A stretch of 64,000 nucleotides of DNA from Pachyseris speciosa (lineage: Eukaryota; Cnidaria; Anthozoa; Scleractinia; Pachyseridae): contig JAEMWC010000287.1 in the NCBI GenBank assembly GCA_016490735.1, positions 634,501 through 698,500 on the forward strand, written 5' to 3'. Below the pieces are notes generated by a model that ran no database searches, was not told where the DNA came from, and saw nothing but the letters and a program-made list of their open reading frames with translations. Shown here piece by piece: positions 1 through 10,910 of the stretch (within the stretch, counting starts at the first letter, position 1; each line of letters starts with the position of its first letter). The position numbers and the translations under genes are program-made.

Positions 1-109
1 ATAAATTGCGTTCACAACTGCGAGGATCATTCATTTCAGTGAATTCATTTCGGCAATTCATATGTTATTTATTTCATATATCATTCACACTCTTCTCTTT
101 CACAGAAAC

Positions 110-172
110 ACATGAACCCACAATTGACCTGCTCCCAACGTCAGTGGCTTTGTAGCTCAGTTGGTGAGAACA

Positions 173-206
<34 letters not shown>

Positions 207-345
207 CTGGTGAAGTCCTGAATTTGTTTCAGGCTTCTTTACGCAATTGTATAAATTGCGATCACAGCTGCGAGGATCAATCTCCATTTCATTTCATTTC
301 CGCACTTCATATGTGATTTATTGCACATATCATTCACACTTTCGT
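110..345 (+). repeat. tRNA-derived SINE (copy 1)
   Basis: A tRNA-like head lies at about 146-218. It has a box A-like stretch (TAGCTCAGTTGGTGAG) and a box B-like GGTTCAAACCC, and ends in GAAGTCC. The tail that follows (a short GCCTGAA...TTCAGGC hairpin, then AATTGCG..CACAGCTGCGAGGATCA) recurs without the head at 1-60, at 15665-15700 and at 49260-49330, which marks a dispersed SINE family. It is not a working tRNA gene because the acceptor stem pairs poorly. Confidence 0.7.
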
Positions 346-696
346 CAAATAGTACCATACAGCCCGACGACGCGCGGTACGGATCAGGTTTGGTGAGCTT
401 TTGTCACTATCAGCAATGAAATATAATGTACGTCGTTTTGTATACACTGTTCATCAGTCTTTGATTAAATCGCCATTGCGACGAGCTTATTTTGGCAGCT
501 GGGATGCGCTTTAGTGGCCGTTTCCGTTGTGGAGAGTTGGTCGTTGTAGTGCTGTTAAAACAAGAAAGAATGTATGGACTCTCCGTCGGATAATATGCGA
601 CTTTTAAATGCATGCGTTATAAAGAAGACCCACAGTATTGTAGCGCGGTTCGTCACAGATGCCTAGGAGTAAGTTATAGGACTGATAAGTATACAC

Positions 697-885
697 CTAC
701 TAACGTTCTATCATGAATTCCGTTCTCTTATTATTGGCTACGCTACTCGCTATCTATTCTGTGATAGAAAGCGAGTAGCGGTTGTCAACAAAATGGCGGC
801 CGCTTGCTTCTTCGCGTTTTCGAAGAGTGTCTGCGAGGAGGATTTACATAATGTTCTTGTTTAGTTTTGAACGACTGAATGATAT
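697..885 (+). repeat. dispersed repeat shared with 10911-11100
   Basis: This stretch (TACGCTACTCGCTAT..., AAAATGGCGGCC, TTCGCGTTTTCGAA) is repeated in diverged form at 10911-11100, and part of it flanks the SINE near 49.5 and 49.85 kb. I see no coding potential and cannot assign the family. Confidence 0.6.
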
Positions 886-1009
886 GTGCAATAAATCACA
901 TATGAACTGCGGAAAGGACACTCTTCTCTTTCACAGGAACATTTATATATACAAATTACTTCCAGTATTATAATATAGTCTATATACCGGACAAAAACTC
1001 GAGTTGGCT

Positions 1010-1110
1010 AAAATGAGCGCGCTTGAGGTTCTGGTAGCTGATGACGTTTCAACCATTTGAGCGCGCTTGAGGTTCGGGGAGTTGATGACGTGCATCAGTA
1101 ATAGCCGAAC
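1010..1110 (+). repeat. two-copy tandem repeat with TGACGT words
   Basis: Two adjacent copies of a unit of about 55 bases share GAGCGCGCTTGAGGTTC and GATGACGT. The TGACGT word resembles a CRE/ATF site, but nothing else here shows that it is a promoter. Confidence 0.5.
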
Positions 1111-1719
1111 GGCGTTGTGGGTAATGAAAGTGTCACTTCTTTAAATTTTGGCGGAATGGTGTTTGTGAACACAGAAGCACATGAATGGTTTGTCGAGGTA
1201 AGCGAGGTTTTTACTTTTTAAGTTTTTTAGTTTAAGAGAAGACTTGAAGAAATTTCCGGTTACACTTTTGGAACAAGAAACCTTGCGGCCTTTGAAGCAG
1301 AAGCTTGCGGGATTGGAGAAATTCAAAATTTCGAACTGTGAGACAGAAACATACCCGGCACAAGTCATCCAGCGACTGAGAGCACCTGAAAGACTCAGAC
1401 ACACAAATCTTTTCCATTGACTGAAAGACTTAGAATAAAACCTATTCCAAAACTACGATTTGTCAGACACAAATCACTTCCAGTGACTGAAAGACTCGGT
1501 CAGCAACTAAGCTTTGATAGACGTTCGAGGACTACAGCCGAATTCGAAGTCAGCTGTAAAGTTGAAAACCAGTCACGCAACATTTCAAGAGACCCAGTTA
1601 GTCAGTTTGTAGCTCGAATAATACGTTGTGTATTGCTGTTTAGTTATATTTATAACGTTTGTTGCTCGTAGGAAAACTTTGGATTTGTCATCAAATTTGT
1701 CATTCTTGCGCGTGGAAGG

Positions 1720-1972
1720 ATGCTTGCTCATTTAATGAATTCCGTTTTCGAGAAACGTGGAAAATATTCTTGTGCAGTTGATTGTTTTTGGTTTTCTCAC
1801 CTTTCCGCGAGAATAAGAAATGAATGAAAATGAAGGTTTTCCTACAAGGAACAAACGGTATAGATAAACGTAAACAGCAATACAAAATGTACTGTTACTT
1901 TCAGAATGGTTGCTCATTTTATGAGTTCTGCCTTTCGAGAAACGTGGAATATATTCTCGTGCAGTTGATTGT

Positions 1973-2020
<48 letters not shown>

Positions 2021-2130
2021 TTGGTTTTCTCGCCTTTCCGCGAGAATGACAAATTAATGACAAATCAAAGTTTTCCTACAAGCAACAAACGGTAAAAATA
2101 TAAGTAAATAGCAATACAAAATGTACGGCT
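1720..2130 (+). repeat. tandem duplication of a ~190-bp segment
   Basis: The segment holding CGAGAAACGTGG, GTGCAGTTGATTG, CCTTTCCGCGAGAAT and AGCAATACAAAATGTAC occurs twice in a row (about 1720-1900 and 1905-2130). The second copy carries an expanded TTTTG run at about 1975-2020. The open frames across it are by-products of the simple repeat. Confidence 0.65.
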
Positions 2131-2134
2131 ATTA

Positions 2135-2640
2135 TTTTTAACAGCGGGGGCAGTTTTAGTGATTACTAGTCTAAATATAATCAAAGGGATCTCTGAGCCA
2201 AGTCGTGAATGTGGTATTAGAGTAGCTTAGAATGAGATCTGTCAAAGTTAGATAGCTGAAACATGGTTTGCTTCCTTCTCGTGGACATGCAAAAGAAACA
2301 ATTCTGTCTTAATTTCCTGCAGCATCTGGTGGCTCGGCAACTGTAACTGTACTCCCTGAAGGGTTTGGTGGTATATTTCACTTCACGCCAGCCATCAATA
2401 TCATCATGTTCACTGGTTGTATTATCAACATCAGCAGTGAAAATGTTCTTTGCAAATCACCACTTGGTGTGTCAGGGTTTCGAAAAAATTCACTCCACTC
2501 TTCATGGGCGTTAGATTGCAAACTTATGTTACCTACCCATGCAATTTACACTTATATGTCTTCCCTTCAAATGAATCACTTGTGTCTAGAAGATGGATTT
2601 CTCGATGATTTTAGACAGCGGTAATTTCAACCTAATGCTC
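2135..2640. other. no recognisable gene
   Basis: AT-rich sequence between the tandem duplication and the Penelope fragment. An open stretch at 2406-2624 shows no family resemblance that I can recognise. Confidence 0.4.
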
Positions 2641-3235
2641 AAAGCAAACAGAGGGCACATAACGGCATTATACAAACTGACCTATACACTAAACCTCTAA
2701 ACAAACACCAACACATTCTTAATTCATCATGCCAAACTCGACACACTAAAACCGTGATCTATTCCATTTAGTTTAGCTCTTTGCATCCGCCGTATCTGTT
2801 CTACTAACGATGCTTTGAAACTCTGCATTAATAAATTAAGAATATACCTCCTCGGATAATAACACTTTCCTTGACTCGCAATTCCTAGGAGCTGCTAATA
2901 TTTGTCGCACTCAAGCTCTGCAGACTAACCGTCACGATTCCATTAACCGCATACCTTTTGACGTTAACCCATATATTACGCAAACATTTTAACATATTAC
3001 TTTCTTCCAATCGTTGCAGGGACGTTTTTAAACGCCGACCTTTCGTCGCTGACAGACGCACTTCTAACCTTCGGGAAATTTTAGTTAAAGCACAACTACC
3101 CGCCTTGACGGCTCCTAGCGGCACTAATTTACCCCCAGGCTCTTTCCGCTGTGGACTGACAAGATTGCGCCATTTGTCCTTACATTACTAACGGTCTTAA
3201 TCACTATACATTTTATTCCACGAACGCAACCCGTA

Positions 3236-3386
3236 CGCCAGCAGGCTGTGCCTGCGGCAATGTTTGTTGTATATGCGTGCGCATGTTGGCCTCGTGTTGT
3301 GTTACGGACGGCCATTTTAGTTAGGGCTGTATTAAAGCTACTACTGTTTACTTCGTTGTGGCGTTCTCGTCTCCTTAACACAGGCG
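3236..3386 (+). repeat. 5' LTR of the gypsy element
   Basis: Matches 8711-8861 base for base with two differences (A/G near 3336, A/T at 3382). It starts CGCCAG and ends CAGGCG; the partner ends CTGGCG, giving inverted CGCCAG/CTGGCG termini in place of the usual TG..CA. At 151 bp it is short for a gypsy LTR. Confidence 0.85.
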
Positions 3387-3400
3387 TGGTGGCAGCGTCA
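3387..3400 (+). other. primer-binding site of the gypsy element
   Basis: The sequence directly after the LTR is TGGTGGCAGCG. PBSs usually begin with TGG, the complement of a tRNA 3' CCA, which supports the LTR border chosen. I did not identify the tRNA. Confidence 0.6.
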
Positions 3401-3557
3401 TCCAATCTACGCCCCCGAGAGCTAGATTGCCCGAGAGTCTGAGAGTCGTCTCGCTAAACCAAGCATCAACGAGTCAAACTATCCTGTGGTTGAGTGAACT
3501 CGGAGCAGCTCATCATCTAAAGGAAAGTATCACATCACTGTTCCTTATCGTTAAAAT

Positions 3558-5757
3558 ATGAATTCTAACAGAGCTCCAAAGCAATGGTCCCTCACGAAGC
3601 ACGAAACCATTACAACATTCGAAGCCTGGAGGCAGAATCTCCAGTATTCCCTCTCCCTGGACTCCAATTTCGCCCCATTTTTAGCAGACAATTTTTCGTG
3701 GCAGAAAAAGTCGTCCACTTCCCCCCAGAGAGGACTTACGTCTGATGGAGAAGACGTCCCAATCTCCTGTCGACGTACTGCTAATCAGAGGAACGTGCAC
3801 CTGGAGCTCATGTTGGGTCAAATAGCAAATTTTTGCCCCGTCATTTCACGTAATACCATCGTGAAAAATTCCACATCTGTCAAGTCCATCTGGCAAGCCA
3901 TAAGGGCCCACTACGGTTTCCAGTCTACCGGTGCCCACTTTCTCGATTTTGCTAGCATCAAGCTTGATGTCGATGAACGCCCAGCAGATTTGTTCCAGCG
4001 GTTAATGTCCTTCATCGAAGATAATCTCCTTATTGCCAATAGCAGCATTACCCATCACGGTGACGTGATTACAGCTGATGAGGAGCTGAGCCCCACACTC
4101 GAAAATTTAGTGGTTTTAACATGGTTAAGGCTCCTACACCCCGATCTCCCTGGTCTCGTAAAGCAGCGTTATGGCACAGAGTTAAGGTCAAGGACACTGG
4201 CCTCCTTAAAACCGGAAATTTCACAGGCTTTAGACTCCCTCCTCGAAGAGATTCGCTCCAGCGCTGACTCCAAAGTCCTACGTACCACCGCCGCAAGGTT
4301 CAGACAGTTTCGTCTTCGCCCTTCTTACAAATCGCCTCCTCAGCCACGGGCTCCCATCAAGCGACCAAAGTCTTGTCCATTATGTAAACAGGCAGGGCGC
4401 AATGACCAGCACTTCCTAAGCGCTTGCTCGTATTTACCTCCGGAGGACCGTACATATCTTTCTCGTTCTCGTCTCACTTCTGCCCTTGACGATGAGGACC
4501 CTGACTACGCCGAGTATATACCCTCACCTTTTCTCGACGAAGACGACCACACTCTGTGCGCCTCTGCACGTACAGTTTCACGTCGCGTCAGCACTAAACA
4601 GTCGCCCCACTTCAAGGCTTTCTATAAGCATCATCCGCTACGACTCACCCTTGACACAGGCGCAGAGACTAGTATGATTAAATCTTCCGTGGCCCGTGCT
4701 ATCGGCGCTCCCATTAAACAGTCTTCCCAGCAGGCCTTGCAGGCCGACGGCTTAACTCCGTTAGCCGTAGCCGGCGAAACTCACCTCATCTTATCCCGAG
4801 CAGATAGACAACTCGCTCTTGACGCCCTCGTTGTTGATGACCTAGACGTAGACATTCTAGCAGGCACACCCTTCCTGATTACCAATGACATTACCGTCCG
4901 CCCCGCTAAGTGCCAAGTACGTATTCAGGACTCTGAAATCATACATTACGATCCTACAGATGATACAACCACTGGTTCTCCTGCTGTGTGGCGTGCACAC
5001 ATTTTCACCCTACGCGCTCCCTCTTCTGCGACTGTTGTGAGGCCTGGAGAGTACTTAGAGCTGGACATCCCCCCTGACCTGGGAGATGATCCTATATTGG
5101 CACTTCAACCACGTTCAGACACCCCCATCTCAAAGCATGCGAAACCTGCCCACATCTGGCCTGAGCCCCAAATCTTGGAAGCTGTCGGATCCAAAATCCG
5201 TTTAGTCAACTCTTCCGACGAGCCTAAAGCCATCAGTCGCCACGAGCACCTCAGCCAGATCCTACCCACTGTAGGTGCCCCGTCACCTACCCCCATCCAG
5301 ATACCCACAGACCAACCGTCTCCCGTGCGGCCCAAGTGTTCACCACCCTTTTCGTCTACTGTGTCCGTTGATCCTGACAACTTACTACCAGATAAGTCCC
5401 GCCTCAAATTTCAGCAGCTGCTGCAAGAGTACGACCGCGTCTTTGATCCCCAGATAACCGGTTACAATGGTGCAGCGGGTCCCATTCAAGCCACTGTAAA
5501 CATTGGTCCAGTACAGCCCCCTCAGCGCAAAGGGCGCATCCCGCAGTACTCGCGCAACCAACTTGTAGAGCTGCAAGCAATGTTCGATGAACTTGAACAG
5601 GCCAAGGTCTTCCGTCGTCCCGAAGATCTTGGCATAACCGTTGAGTACCTTAACCCGTCATTCCTAGTTAAAAAGCCTTCAGGCGGATACCGTCTCGTGA
5701 CTGCCTTCGCCGATGTCGCACGATACAGTAAACCTCAGCCTTCCCTTATGCCAGACG
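3558..5757 (+). pseudogene. gypsy gag-protease and start of reverse transcriptase (first frame)
   Basis: Starts at ATG 3558. The first ~260 residues look gag-like (EAWRQNLQYSLSLD; VKSIWQAIRAHYG). At about residue 272 is a zinc-knuckle-like Cys-x2-Cys-x8-His-x4-Cys (SCPLCKQ...H...C), with a wider spacing than the usual CCHC. At about residue 365 is a retroviral-type aspartic protease motif (LTLDTGAETSM). From about residue 700 the reverse transcriptase begins (NPSFLVKKPSGGYRL). The true frame leaves this one near 5757; the bases to the stop at 5930 are out of phase with the enzyme. The break is either decay or, less likely, a programmed shift, since gypsy shifts normally lie between gag and pol. 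Confidence 0.8.
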
Positions 5758-6430
5758 TCAACTCAACTGCGCACCATCGCACCCTGGCGCTATCTGATCA
5801 AAACCGATCTCACACAGGCCTTCTATCAAATCCCACTCTCTCAGTCTTCTCTAAAGTACTGTGGCGTAGCAACACCCTTTCGAGGAATTCGTGTTTACAC
5901 CAGATCAGCAATGGGTATGCCTGGCTCTGAAACCGCTCTAGAAGAAGTGATGTGCCGCGTTCTCGGTGACCTTATCCAAGAAGGCTGCGTGACTAAACTT
6001 GCAGATGACCTCTACTGTGGTGGCGATTCACCTGAAACCCTTCTATCCAACTGGAGACGTGTACTTGAGTCCCTCGACCGTTGCAACCTTCGTTTGTCTC
6101 CTACCAAAACCATCATTTGCCCGAAATCCACCACCATCCTCGGCTGGATCTGGTCCCAGGGCACTCTGTCAGCTAGCCCCCACCGTATCGCCGTCTTGTC
6201 TTCATGCCCTCCTCCCCAAAGTGTGAAAGGCCTCCGTTCCTTTATTGGTGCCTATAAGGTTCTCGGCCGCGTGCTCCCCAACTGCTCAGACGTAGTGGAT
6301 CCCCTCGAGCGCGCTCTCACCGGCCTCCAGTCTAATGACAAGCTACTGTGGGACGAGAATCTTACCCTCAAGTTCAAGACTGCACAGGAACACCTATCTA
6401 GGCACAAATCCATGCCCCTCAGATACCCTT
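5758..6430 (+). pseudogene. gypsy reverse transcriptase (second frame)
   Basis: In the +1 frame the reverse transcriptase continues with [18 protein letters not shown], then SAMGMPGS, the catalytic LADDLYCGG (the YxDD box, with Leu in place of Tyr) near 5996-6020, LRLSPTKT and the connection region ([14 protein letters not shown]). It would copy the element RNA. After about 6420 this frame loses similarity and RNase H carries on in the third frame. Confidence 0.8.
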
Positions 6431-7359
6431 TGGATAGTCGCCGATGGATCCGTTACCAAGAGAGGCCTCGGTGCTATATTGTATGTCTCGCGTGCCGGTC
6501 GTCTTCACTTAGCTGGCTTCTACAGTGGCAAGTTGCGCAAACACCAAGTCACCTGGCTTCCCTGTGAGGTTGAGGTACTATCAATTGCTGCTGCTGTCAA
6601 ATACCTCTCTCCATTCATCATCCAGTCGTATCATCCCACGACTGTATTAACCGATAGTAAACCATGTGTTCAGGCGATTGATAAACTTTGCCGTAGAGAG
6701 TTTTCGGCGAGTCCCCGAGTTACTTCCTTCCTAACAACCGTCAGCCGTTACCAAGTCAGCCTACAACACCTGGCTGGGAAAGCGAACCTACCGTCTGACT
6801 TTACTAGTCGCAACGCCCCCGACTGCAACGAGTCCAACTGCCAGATTTGCACATTTGTCCATGACTTGGAAGACTCCGTTGTGCGGGGCGTCTCAATCCA
6901 GGACATCCTCGACAATAAGTCCAGTCTCCCATTCTCCACAAGGTCAGCCTGGCTACAGATCCAAAGCGATTGTCCCGACCTCCGGAGAGTTCACGCCCAT
7001 CTCAAACAAGGCACTCGTCCTTCAAAGAAACTTACCAATGTTCGTGATGTCAAGCGTTATCTTAACTGTACTTCCATTGCTAAAGACGGGGTTCTCGTGG
7101 TTAAACGCAGTCAACCTTTTGTTCCAGTTATTGAGGCCATCGTCGTACCCCGGTCCGTGCTGGACGGTTTGTTAACTGCCCTTCACATCAAGCTTAACCA
7201 TCCTTCCCGCCATCAGTTTCAAATGGTGCTTCAACGTCAGTTCTTTGCTTTGGACATGAACGATGCCATTTCCCGCGTGACATCCGCCTGCCACACCTGT
7301 GCCTCCCTTCTGTCGTTTCCCCCCTCTTTGGTCTCCCAGTCTTCTGATGACCCCCCCCC
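6400..7359 (+). pseudogene. gypsy RNase H and integrase zinc domain (third frame)
   Basis: RNase H begins with [19 protein letters not shown] (first Asp near 6440), with a second Asp in TVLTDSKP near 6650 and the tail [15 protein letters not shown]. The integrase HHCC-type zinc domain follows: H and H in [14 protein letters not shown] and C in ACHTCASL. The frame ends at a run of nine C at 7350-7359; the catalytic core resumes in another frame right after it, so a slipped C run is the likely cause. Confidence 0.8.
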
Positions 7360-8496
7360 GAAGTCTTAGGAGTCTCCTTTGCCGCTGATGTCATCAAGCG
7401 TCTTCGTCAATCGATCCTAGTTCTCCGAGAATGCACAACATCCTTCACTGCTTCTTGTTTGATATCAGACGAGAGACATGACACTCTCCGAGACGCCCTC
7501 ACACGGCTAATCATTGGTCTACACCCTCTTGATGGTCCTAGAGCGATTGTACGCGTAGATCCTGCTCCTGGCTTTGTGTCCATGAGTAACAATGACTCAC
7601 TCAAACATTTAAACGTCACAATCGAGGTTGGTCGCGTTAAGAACAAGAACAAGAATCCCGTCGCCGAGAAGGCTGTTCGTGAACTTGAAGAAGAGCTCAT
7701 TCGTCAAGAACCAGGAGGACGTCCTGTTAGTGAAGTTGGCCTCGCTATCGCCACTGCACGTCTTAACTCCCGTCTCCGGTTTTCCGGCTTATCGTCTCGC
7801 GAATTGTGGACTCAGCGGAACCAGTTCACCCACGAGCAGTTGCCATTCTCCGATTCCCAATTTATACTAGCTAAACATGACCTGCGTTCTTCTAACCATT
7901 CCTTCAGCGAGAAGTCCAAGAACCCCCGTGGACTTGTTCCAGATTCACCACAACTCCAAGTTGGAGATCTTGTCTACCTCGTCTCAGACAAGGACAAGTC
8001 ACGTGCTCGTGACCGCTACATCGTCGTCTCCACAGACCCCCCCTTGTGTTTCGTGAAGAAATTTAGTGGTTCCCAACTTAGAGCCTCTTCCTACAAAGTC
8101 AAATTATCTGAGTGCTTCCCTGTGCCTCCCTCCGTTGTAGTGTCCAACCACCCAGGGCTACCAGTTTACCAAGACACGGACGAGGAGCCTTTACCTTTAG
8201 CTCCTGCGGCTCCTGCCGCCCCAGTACAGCCAACGTTATTCCCACCTGCACCTCCAGAGCTTACCACCGTGCCCTCTGACGATGAACAATCCTCTTCCTT
8301 GGCCAGTGCTGACACAACGCTTGATGTTCCGTTCCATATCCCGTCTCCCGCCGTCGCCCCTGAAGAGCCGTGCACCAATGTTGCTACTGACCAAACATCA
8401 AGTTCCTTCCCATGTTCATCACCAGAACCTCCTGGTCCAAGACCTCAAAGACAGCGCAGACCCCCTTCATACTTAACTGACTATATAAGATTTTAG
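7360..8496 (+). pseudogene. gypsy integrase core and C-terminal tail (fourth frame)
   Basis: Just after the C run the frame reads [18 protein letters not shown], giving the first integrase Asp (FAADV). The second Asp is in IVRVDPAPGF near 7550-7570, and the catalytic Glu is in NPVAEKAVRELEEEL near 7655-7690. All three DDE residues are therefore still present. A C-terminal segment with LQVGDLVYLVSDKDKSR resembles the DNA-binding domain of gypsy integrases, and the last ~130 residues are Pro/Ser-rich. Stop at 8496. Confidence 0.8.
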
Positions 8497-8692
8497 CCTT
8501 CCCGTTGCTCCTTCAGCTCAGCGGTTCAGTGCTAGGTTCCCTCCTTTGTGTCATACATGTATTTCCAGAGACAGTGACATTCAGTTAGTCCGTTTTCATC
8601 TATGTTCATTTTGTTTCTTGATTCATATTTCCTTAACTCCTGTGATCCCTGCCCGTTGATTCATAACCGTCAACTAGTTCGTGTTTCCTTTT

Positions 8693-8707
8693 AGAGGGAA
8701 GAAGAGG
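8693..8707 (+). other. polypurine tract of the gypsy element
   Basis: AGAGGGAAGAAGAGG is an uninterrupted purine run 3 bases before the 3' LTR, where plus-strand DNA synthesis would be primed. Confidence 0.7.
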
Positions 8708-8710
8708 TTG

Positions 8711-8861
8711 CGCCAGCAGGCTGTGCCTGCGGCAATGTTTGTTGTATATGCGTGCGCATGTTGGCCTCGTGTTGTGTTACGGACGGCCATTTTAGTTAGG
8801 GCTGTATTAAAGCTGCTACTGTTTACTTCGTTGTGGCGTTCTCGTCTCCTTAACACTGGCG
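8711..8861 (+). repeat. 3' LTR of the gypsy element
   Basis: Partner of 3236-3386 (two mismatches in 151 bp). Preceded by the purine tract and followed at once by the resumed Penelope reading frame. Confidence 0.85.
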
Positions 8862-9130
8862 GTAACATTACTTCACACATAACTTGTAACACCAAAAATT
8901 TAATCTACTTGATACAATGTAACCGCTGCCATTTACAATACGTAGATGAAACTAAGCAACTTCTCCGTCTCTCTGTTTCCGAACATTTTCTCTCTAATCC
9001 TAACCACTGCCACACTAATATGCAACTTATCCCACTTGAACTAATCCACTACTTACGTGACTCAATCAGAAAAGCCACACTCATTTCTTATAAATTTCGC
9101 GGGGACTTTACAGCCCCATGGTTTAAATAG
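8862..9130 (+). pseudogene. GIY-YIG endonuclease part of the Penelope-like element
   Basis: An open stretch of about 89 codons begins right after the gypsy 3' LTR and ends at a stop at 9130. It contains NLIYLIQC followed by a Cys pair and LQYVDETKQLLRLSVSEH, matching the usual GIY-YIG arrangement in these elements (consensus form YIGET..L..R..EH). The Gly of the YxGET word is replaced by Asp. It would have nicked DNA for target-primed reverse transcription. Here it is a fragment cut from its upstream domains by the LTR insertion. Confidence 0.7.
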
Positions 9131-9326
9131 ATGTCATGAATTGTAATTCAGAAAGGTTAATTTTGTTTTAATTTATCTTATTTTGTACGTTTTTTAATTT
9201 TTTTGTTTTGTTTTTGTTTTTGTTTTTTGCTGATCAACGTGTAAACGTCATTTCCGCCCCTCCTACGTATTGCGACATCCTCCATCAGATGATATAATAT
9301 TGTAATTTCATTTTTATAATTTAGTG

Positions 9327-9385
9327 ACATCTCAACCTGAAGAAGGCTGGTTTGACCAGCCGAAATATTTGTGTCAAATATATTA
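9327..9385 (+). ncRNA. hammerhead ribozyme-like motif at the Penelope 3' end
   Basis: CTGAAGA (9337-9343) fits the hammerhead CUGANGA core. A perfect 6-bp hairpin follows, GGCTGG (9345-9350) with CCAGCC (9356-9361), and then GAAA (9362-9365). Downstream ATATTT..AAATAT can fold as a further stem. Hammerheads are known from the terminal repeats of Penelope-like elements, which fits the position. I could not assign the cleavage triplet with certainty. Confidence 0.5.
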
Positions 9386-9439
9386 CGTTGTATCAACCGT
9401 GCAGTAGTATTTGAAAAGCACGGACAGGTCACACAGCTC

Positions 9440-10900
9440 CGGTAATTTGCATGAATGTAACCGTTTTCGTACTTTTAAAAATATCTTACAATCACAGCCA
9501 CCTAGGAGGTTCAATGTAAGTGCATGCTTTGCTACCAACAAAATTTCTTGAACATAGAAGAAAAGTGTAAACGTTAAATATTTTGTTTTAAAGCTGGAAG
9601 AAGAATGACGGAATGAGCAAAACCGACCTTCAACATTATTTGCAATGTACTTGAAAACGCTCTGACAGACTTTCTTGTTTTAAAGGGGTTACATTTATCG
9701 ACACTGTCCACTGATTGAGACTTTGTCATGCGCACTGGTGTTTTGGCAAGTTTGCTTTTGCTGGGATATTTCACAGCTGTGAGAACTTCAAGGTAAGGCA
9801 AAAATAATGAACATTCATGCAGAAACCCTAGGAAAAAGAGGAGTATATCAAAACTGTTGCTTGCTATGCTACCAACCTTCTTTTGACACCACAGCGGCAG
9901 AACTATGAGCAGCAATATTATGAATCACTTTCTTTGTACGTTTATTCTGGTCAGAAAGACTAAATTGACGTTTTGTCGACATAATTATATTCGTACACAG
10001 GTTATATACTAGCCTGCCTGATTTCAGGTTTCTTATACACTAAACCAACTTATTCCCTACAAAATGCAAATTCATGATTCAGGGAACTCCTGACCTGTTT
10101 GTAGTAAAATAGTCCATATCGAGATTTCAGACGTCCGTTTTCCTCGTTAACAATGAGGATCCTTTCTCCATGACAAAGTTTTTATTTAAAACGAATTGTT
10201 TGTTGTCGTTTCGGCAGTATTAACGAGAAGCGTGTACTAGAGGACAATGTCAGGAAAAATAATAATACCCCTACCGTACACTGAAAGTACACATTGTGAT
10301 TGCAATTCATAAATGGTAACGAGATAGCCTTGTTGTTAGTGAATGGTTAAATTTCTTTTATCATCTGTCGGCCCTTTCTAAAACGTTTTCGGTGCCTCTT
10401 TGACAAGCAAAGAGAACAATGAGGCGGAGAAACAAGACAAAAGGACAACAGCTGTCACAGCTGTGTTCCTTTAATTCCGTTTCTTCTGGACGTTATTCAG
10501 TTAACGGCTATTCTGTTCAGCGTAGAAGCATTACACCTCTCGAAGCAAAGTATGTTACTTTATGTATTGTAAACAGATTTAAATTAAAATGGATGGAACC
10601 GAAGTCGGTGGTTTCAATTTGGGCTGCTCTCCACAATGAAGCAGAAACCTATCGTGACTTCTGATCATTATTTCAGCTTGTTACAAAACCTCGGCATGAG
10701 CCTCTGTTTACCCAGTGTGGGAATAATTGTTAAAAGGCAAGTCAGTGAACCCAGCTAGAAAGTTCATTTCACAATTATTTGCGCGTTTTCTCATGAAGAC
10801 GGGAGTGGAACGCACCTTTGTGTACTTTTCAAAGATAAATCAGGAATACGTCGCGAAGAATATCCAACTATTACACTTTAAGCATGTATAATATTAAGTT
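9440..10900. other. no recognisable gene
   Basis: AT-rich spacer. A 113-codon open stretch on the - strand (9574-9915) has hydrophobic N-terminal parts but no recognisable family. An 81-codon stretch at 10419-10664 (+) is also unassigned. Neither has flanking splice sites that persuaded me. Confidence 0.3.
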
Positions 10901-10910
10901 TAGTATAAAT

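Larger units (their letters stand above)
3236..8861 (+). mobile_element. Ty3/gypsy-type LTR retrotransposon, nested in the Penelope-like element
   Basis: Two 151-bp terminal repeats with two mismatches enclose gag-, protease-, reverse transcriptase-, RNase H- and integrase-like frames in gypsy order. A primer-binding site starts with TGG just inside the 5' LTR, and a purine tract ends 3 bases before the 3' LTR. The coding frame shifts at least three times (about 5760, 6400-6430 and the C run at 7350-7359), so this copy is defective. The flanks share GTA, a possible 3-base remnant of the target duplication. Near-identical LTRs suggest a fairly recent insertion. Confidence 0.9.
2640..9430 (+). 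mobile_element. Penelope-like retroelement, decayed and split by a gypsy insertion
   Basis: Broken reading frames on the + strand spell the end of a Penelope-like protein. At about 2660-2830 the pieces TDLYTKPLNKHQHI and SSCQTRHTKTVI match the region after the reverse transcriptase. At about 3020-3165 comes RRPFVADRRTSNLREILVKA with GSFRCG. After the gypsy insertion, 8862-9130 gives the GIY-YIG endonuclease segment (ITCNTKNLIYLIQCNRC, then LQYVDETKQLLRL). The frame continues across the insertion if one 3-base flank is removed. Stops and frame changes show it is dead. A hammerhead-like motif and a Penelope-type 3' end follow at 9330-9430. The reverse transcriptase core is missing. Confidence 0.75.

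Noticed and set aside
146..218. Functional tRNA genes at this and similar tRNA-like sites
   Set aside because: Acceptor stems pair poorly, and SINE bodies or tails follow directly.
1240..1415. Open stretch LEQETLRPLKQKLAGLEKFK
   Set aside because: Looks protein-like but ends in stops on both sides, with no family match or splice sites that I trust.
9574..9915. 113-codon minus-strand frame
   Set aside because: No recognisable domain, no splice or promoter context; length alone is not convincing in AT-rich DNA.
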